From Treponema sp. (GTDB taxonomy: Bacteria; Spirochaetota; Spirochaetia; Treponematales; Treponemataceae), in contig JAEDED010000025.1 in NCBI GenBank assembly GCA_016293495.1, positions 1-32,700 of the forward strand: DNA of 32,700 bases. The letters run 5' to 3'. The notes under the pieces were generated by a model. It ran no database searches. It had not been told where the DNA came from and saw only the letters and a list, made by a program, of their open reading frames with translations. A program made the position numbers and the translations under genes. The first letter of the stretch is position 1, and every line of letters begins with the position of its first letter. Shown in pieces: positions 30,446 to 32,700 of this stretch.

Positions 30446-31279
30446 ATGGCCCATTGTATCGTCCCAGCAGCAGAGAAGATTCTGGACAAGGAATTTAAGG
30501 TTTTAGACAAAGGTTTTGTAAGATTAGTTGACTATTATGGAAGCGACCAGCGCATCATTCAGGCTGCGCGCGTTTCTTACGGAGAAGGAACAAAATCTGT
30601 TTCGCAGGATGAAGCTTTAATAGATTATCTTATCAGACAGAATCATACTTCCCCATTTGAACAGGTTGTATTTACGTTCCATCTTAAAATGCCGATTTTT
30701 ATTGCCCGCCAGTGGATGCGCCACCGCATGGGCCGAATGAACGAAATGTCAGGCCGTCTTTCTGTCATGAAAGAGGAATTCTACATTCCTTCAATCGAAA
30801 ATATGGACCCGCAGGTTAAAGACAAGCTTGAACGCGCCTTAACTCCTCTCGAACCGGAAGAAGCCCGCGCAATCCAAAAAGATTTCGAAAAAGGACAGAA
30901 AAAATCTTACGAATCATATAAGTCGCTTATCGAAAAAGGTCTTGCCCGCGAAATTGCGCGAATTAACCTTCCACTTTCTCTTTACACAGAATTTTACTGG
31001 CAGATGGATCTGAACAACCTTTTCAGATTCTTAAAACTCCGTCTCGACAGCCATGCCCAACTCGAAATGCGCGAATACGCAAAAGTAATTCTTGACCTCA
31101 TAAGAAAAGTCTGCCCGCTTGCCGTAAGTTCCTTCGAAAACACAATATTGAATGCAGTAAGCTTCAACGGCGAAGAAATCGAAGCACTGAGAAAAGTAAT
31201 GGCCGGCCAGGACAACCCGTTAAAAGGAAAGAAACTCGACCGGCTTTTGACTAAATTTAAGACTGGACAGCAGTTATAG
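30446..31279 (+). CDS. thyX: FAD-dependent thymidylate synthase
   Basis: ThyX makes dTMP from dUMP with methylene-tetrahydrofolate and reduced FAD, without needing dihydrofolate reductase. The 277-residue protein shows the ThyX motif RHRMGRMNEMS (RHR-X7-S), with the surrounding PIFIARQWM and GRLSVMKEEFYIPS, and a C-terminal FRFLKLRLDSHAQLEMREYA that supplies the nucleotide-binding and Arg residues. The ATG at 30446 follows AAGGA. It is monocistronic. An IS3-type fragment begins 18 bp after the stop, so the normal terminator may be lost. Confidence 0.95.
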   Translation: MAHCIVPAAEKILDKEFKVLDKGFVRLVDYYGSDQRIIQAARVSYGEGTKSVSQDEALIDYLIRQNHTSPFEQVVFTFHLKMPIFIARQWMRHRMGRMNEMSGRLSVMKEEFYIPSIENMDPQVKDKLERALTPLEPEEARAIQKDFEKGQKKSYESYKSLIEKGLAREIARINLPLSLYTEFYWQMDLNNLFRFLKLRLDSHAQLEMREYAKVILDLIRKVCPLAVSSFENTILNAVSFNGEEIEALRKVMAGQDNPLKGKKLDRLLTKFKTGQQL

Positions 31280-31297
31280 GTAAAAAAAGACTCGCGA

Positions 31298-31399
31298 TGA
31301 AATGCACCCCTAAAGTTGGACAAATAAAGTTCAATTTTAGGAGGTGCATTTTTTATGTCTAAATACTCAGAAGAGTATAAGTTAAGAGTTGTGTTAGTG
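31298..31399 (+). mobile_element. Truncated left end of an IS3-family element
   Basis: The end TGAAATGCACCCCTAAAGTT, followed by GGACA, is a typical IS3/IS150-group terminus. An inverted repeat (AAATGCACC with GGTGCATTT) folds over the AGGAGG ribosome site of the first ORF. That ORF starts at ATG 31355 with MSKYSEEYKLRVVLV, the beginning of an OrfA helix-turn-helix, and is cut off at about 31399, where Rhs sequence begins. Confidence 0.75.
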
Positions 31400-31690
31400 T
31401 CCGCTGATATTCCCGTTTGAATCGTATTTGTAGTATCGGTCTCCTGCTCTTACTAAACGGTGGGCAAAGTTTTCATCATAGACATAAGTAAAATTGTAGT
31501 TTAGGTTATCGCCGATTTTCTTATTAGGTCGCACACCTTTTTTATAAGCTGGTAGAGGTTGTCGTAGCTGTATGTCTGGAGTGTTTTATAATTTCCAGTC
31601 ACATTATCTAAACAGTTATTTTCATAGCCCAAAACATTTCCAACACTGTCAAAACTGTAGCTTATGTTCTGGTAACTCCTAGCGGTGGCA
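31400..31690 (-). pseudogene. Rhs/YD-repeat protein fragment, frameshifted
   Basis: On the minus strand one frame reads SYQNISYSFDSVGNVLGYEN and YSYDNLYQLIKK; after about 31540 the next frame continues VRPNKKIGDNLNYNFTYVYD, LVRAGDRYYKYDSNGNISG. These are consecutive YD repeats of an Rhs cage interrupted by a single-base shift. One end joins the IS3 fragment and the other joins an unrelated membrane-protein remnant. With no start, no core and no tip it is a relic. Confidence 0.75.
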
Positions 31691-31895
31691 CAACCAAAAG
31701 AGCACAAGCCAGAAAAATTGAAAGGAATAAACCGATACATTTTATAACATCTTTTCCCTGCACAGGTTTTACATCTGCAGGTGGCAGACCAAATCTGATT
31801 GCAAACAAAGCTCCCATAATACTCAACTTTACTTTCTGAGGACATTTTACAATAATGTCTTCAGCTCCAGCCTTTTTAAGAACAATTTCAACTTT
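31662..31895 (-). pseudogene. Small membrane protein remnant
   Basis: The minus-strand frame from 31895 to the stop at 31662 reads KVEIVLKKAGAEDIIVKCPQ, KLSIMGALFAIRFGLPPADV and a hydrophobic IGLFLSIFLACALLVVPPL, then runs a few codons into the Rhs fragment. AAGGAG lies a short way upstream, but the natural start codon is missing or mutated (a TAA precedes the Lys). It follows the lipoprotein gene on the same strand and may have been its partner. The family is not recognised. Confidence 0.4.
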
Positions 31896-31969
31896 TTATG
31901 CTATAGCAAAACTCCTTATAAAACTATTTTAGGTATAGATGCGATATACTGTCGAAAACTTTTTGAATT

Positions 31970-32347
31970 TTATTTGTGTCGCAAATATTCTGCATAAAGA
32001 GCAAATCCTGCATTATAATCAGGGTCAGGCAAACTTTTTCCACCATAAGTCATACTGCTTACTTTCCATCTCATTTCTCCTCCAAAGTTGTACACCAAGA
32101 AAGACAGTCGTAGTGTTTCGCCATTACAAGTTCCGTTATAAACAACATATTGATTAACTTCAGATGGTTTAAAAGTCCATTTACCACTTGTACACATTGT
32201 ATCAAGCATTTTTTCTATAGTTACGCTGCTATCAACTTCAGAAAAATAATCGTCTTTTACAGTAGAAATGAATTTATTTTCTATTGAACGTTTCGAGCAA
32301 GCATACAGTAACGCTATAATGGCAACAACAAAAATTACAAGTTTTAA
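31970..32347 (-). pseudogene. Lipoprotein gene with its start removed by an IS110-family element
   Basis: The minus-strand frame is open from 32347 (LKLVIFVVAIIALLYACSKR) to the stop at 31970, giving 125 residues. The hydrophobic stretch and Cys17 are a lipoprotein signal; the mature part includes KWTFKPSEVNQYVVYNGTCN and EMRWKVSSMTYGGKSLPDPD. The codon before Leu is TAG at 32348-32350, inside the IS110 left end, and no ATG or ribosome site remains. An internal ATG at 32209 would give a protein without a signal. The function is unknown; an immunity role next to Rhs remains is possible. Confidence 0.6.
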
Positions 32348-32352
32348 CTAGC

Positions 32353-32455
32353 GTTTTAAACGGCACAGGCCTTGAGCCTGTGTCCGCTTTGAAAACCATG
32401 AAAATCATTAAGGCCCCAAGGTTTATCGTGCTAAGATAGATAAGCCCATCAGGGC
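32353..32455 (+). ncRNA. Candidate IS110 bridge RNA
   Basis: Two structured domains lie between the element edge and the transposase. The first is an 18-bp stem (32353-32370 with 32376-32396) with three single-base bulges on the 3' side and a CTTGA loop. The second pairs GGTTTATC (32420-32427) with GATAAGCC (32439-32446) inside GCCC/GGGC (32414-32417 with 32452-32455), leaving an internal loop (AA versus CCATCA or similar). IS110 elements of this layout encode a bridge RNA in the same place; assignment of target and donor loops needs the second junction. Confidence 0.5.
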
Positions 32456-32489
32456 ACAATATCCTAATTTATTCGACAGGGGGACCTTA

Positions 32490-32700
32490 ATGAGATTCTA
32501 TAAGAACCAGCATCAATTTTACATTGGAATCGACCTTCACGCAAGAACGATGTACATCTGTGTCATCAACAACAGCGGAGAAACTGTATTCCACAAAAAC
32601 ATGGAATGTTCCAGAGATAATCTGGAGCTTGTGACCAATACTTTTGGAAAAGACATTGTAATCGGTGTCGAATGCATCTTCACCTGGTACTGGATTGCAG
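32490..32700 (+). CDS. IS110-family transposase, N-terminal part (runs off the window)
   Basis: The 70 visible residues include FYIGIDLHARTMYICVINN with Asp15 and IVIGVECIFTWYW with Glu61, the first two acidic residues of the RuvC-like DEDD domain of IS110 recombinases. The ATG at 32490 follows AGGGGG with 6-7 nt spacing. The C-terminal serine-containing domain lies outside the window. Confidence 0.88.
   Translation, partial: MRFYKNQHQFYIGIDLHARTMYICVINNSGETVFHKNMECSRDNLELVTNTFGKDIVIGVECIFTWYWIA

Larger units (their letters stand above)
32348..32700 (+). mobile_element. IS110-family insertion element, left part
   Basis: A ~140-bp structured non-coding left end is followed by a DEDD transposase reading out of the window. 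There are no terminal inverted repeats, as is usual for IS110. The left boundary at about 32348 is placed where the interrupted lipoprotein frame ends. Confidence 0.65.

Noticed and set aside
32274..32459. 61-residue minus-strand ORF over the IS110 left end
   Set aside because: It crosses from the structured non-coding end into the lipoprotein signal region in the wrong frame.
1..32700. CRISPR array, tRNA or rRNA genes
   Set aside because: I found no regularly spaced repeats, no tRNA T-loop/CCA pattern and no rRNA signature; short repeats seen are only pairs.

Overview
The window looks like chromosomal DNA of a Treponema-type spirochaete, probably a free-living or gut species. Base composition is low to moderate GC, and many spacers carry hairpin terminators with long T-runs. 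PheT is of the archaeal/spirochaete type, several lipoproteins have relaxed lipoboxes, and pyrimidine and histidine biosynthesis genes are present that the host-dependent treponemes lack. The assignment is inferred from gene content; no rRNA is present to confirm it.

Both ends are accessory DNA. The left end (1-1800) has the tail of a DUF4160 gene with a DUF2442 partner, an orphan Rhs C-terminal tip with a possible cell-wall-directed toxin domain, small immunity-like or decayed ORFs, and a GC-rich intergenic repeat. The right end (31298-32700) is a scar of nested fragments: the first ~100 bp of an IS3-type element, a frameshifted Rhs-repeat fragment, a small membrane-protein remnant, a lipoprotein gene that has lost its start, and the start of an IS110-family element whose non-coding left end folds like a bridge RNA.

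The middle is mostly core metabolism. HU (1888-2166) is followed by a sugar module: a LacI-type regulator with a palindromic operator, an FGGY pentulose kinase and L-ribulose-5-phosphate 4-epimerase. Next come a DUF436 protein overlapping a rhodanese lipoprotein, and fabF. A Na/Pi symporter follows that is fused to a PhoU-like region and an OmpR-type DNA-binding domain; this is the most unusual gene in the window. PheT carries an extra C-terminal EMAP/tRNA-binding domain. A three-gene operon encodes ketosynthase, hotdog dehydratase and ketosynthase, resembling the aryl-polyene apeO-apeP-apeR set without the ketoreductase.

From 16 to 22 kb the window holds pyrBI, reverse rubrerythrin behind a Fur/PerR-like palindrome, pyrC with an overlapping 16-codon leader ORF, the SRP RNA gene (minus strand, with its own promoter and terminator), hisG and hisB, and an SGNH hydrolase. 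From 22 to 31 kb there are a DRE-TIM aldolase-like enzyme, the trkA-trkH potassium-uptake pair, a Gx-transporter/membrane-protein pair, an LpoB-like lipoprotein with two LPP20-like envelope proteins, and thyX. I saw no tRNA, rRNA or CRISPR array.
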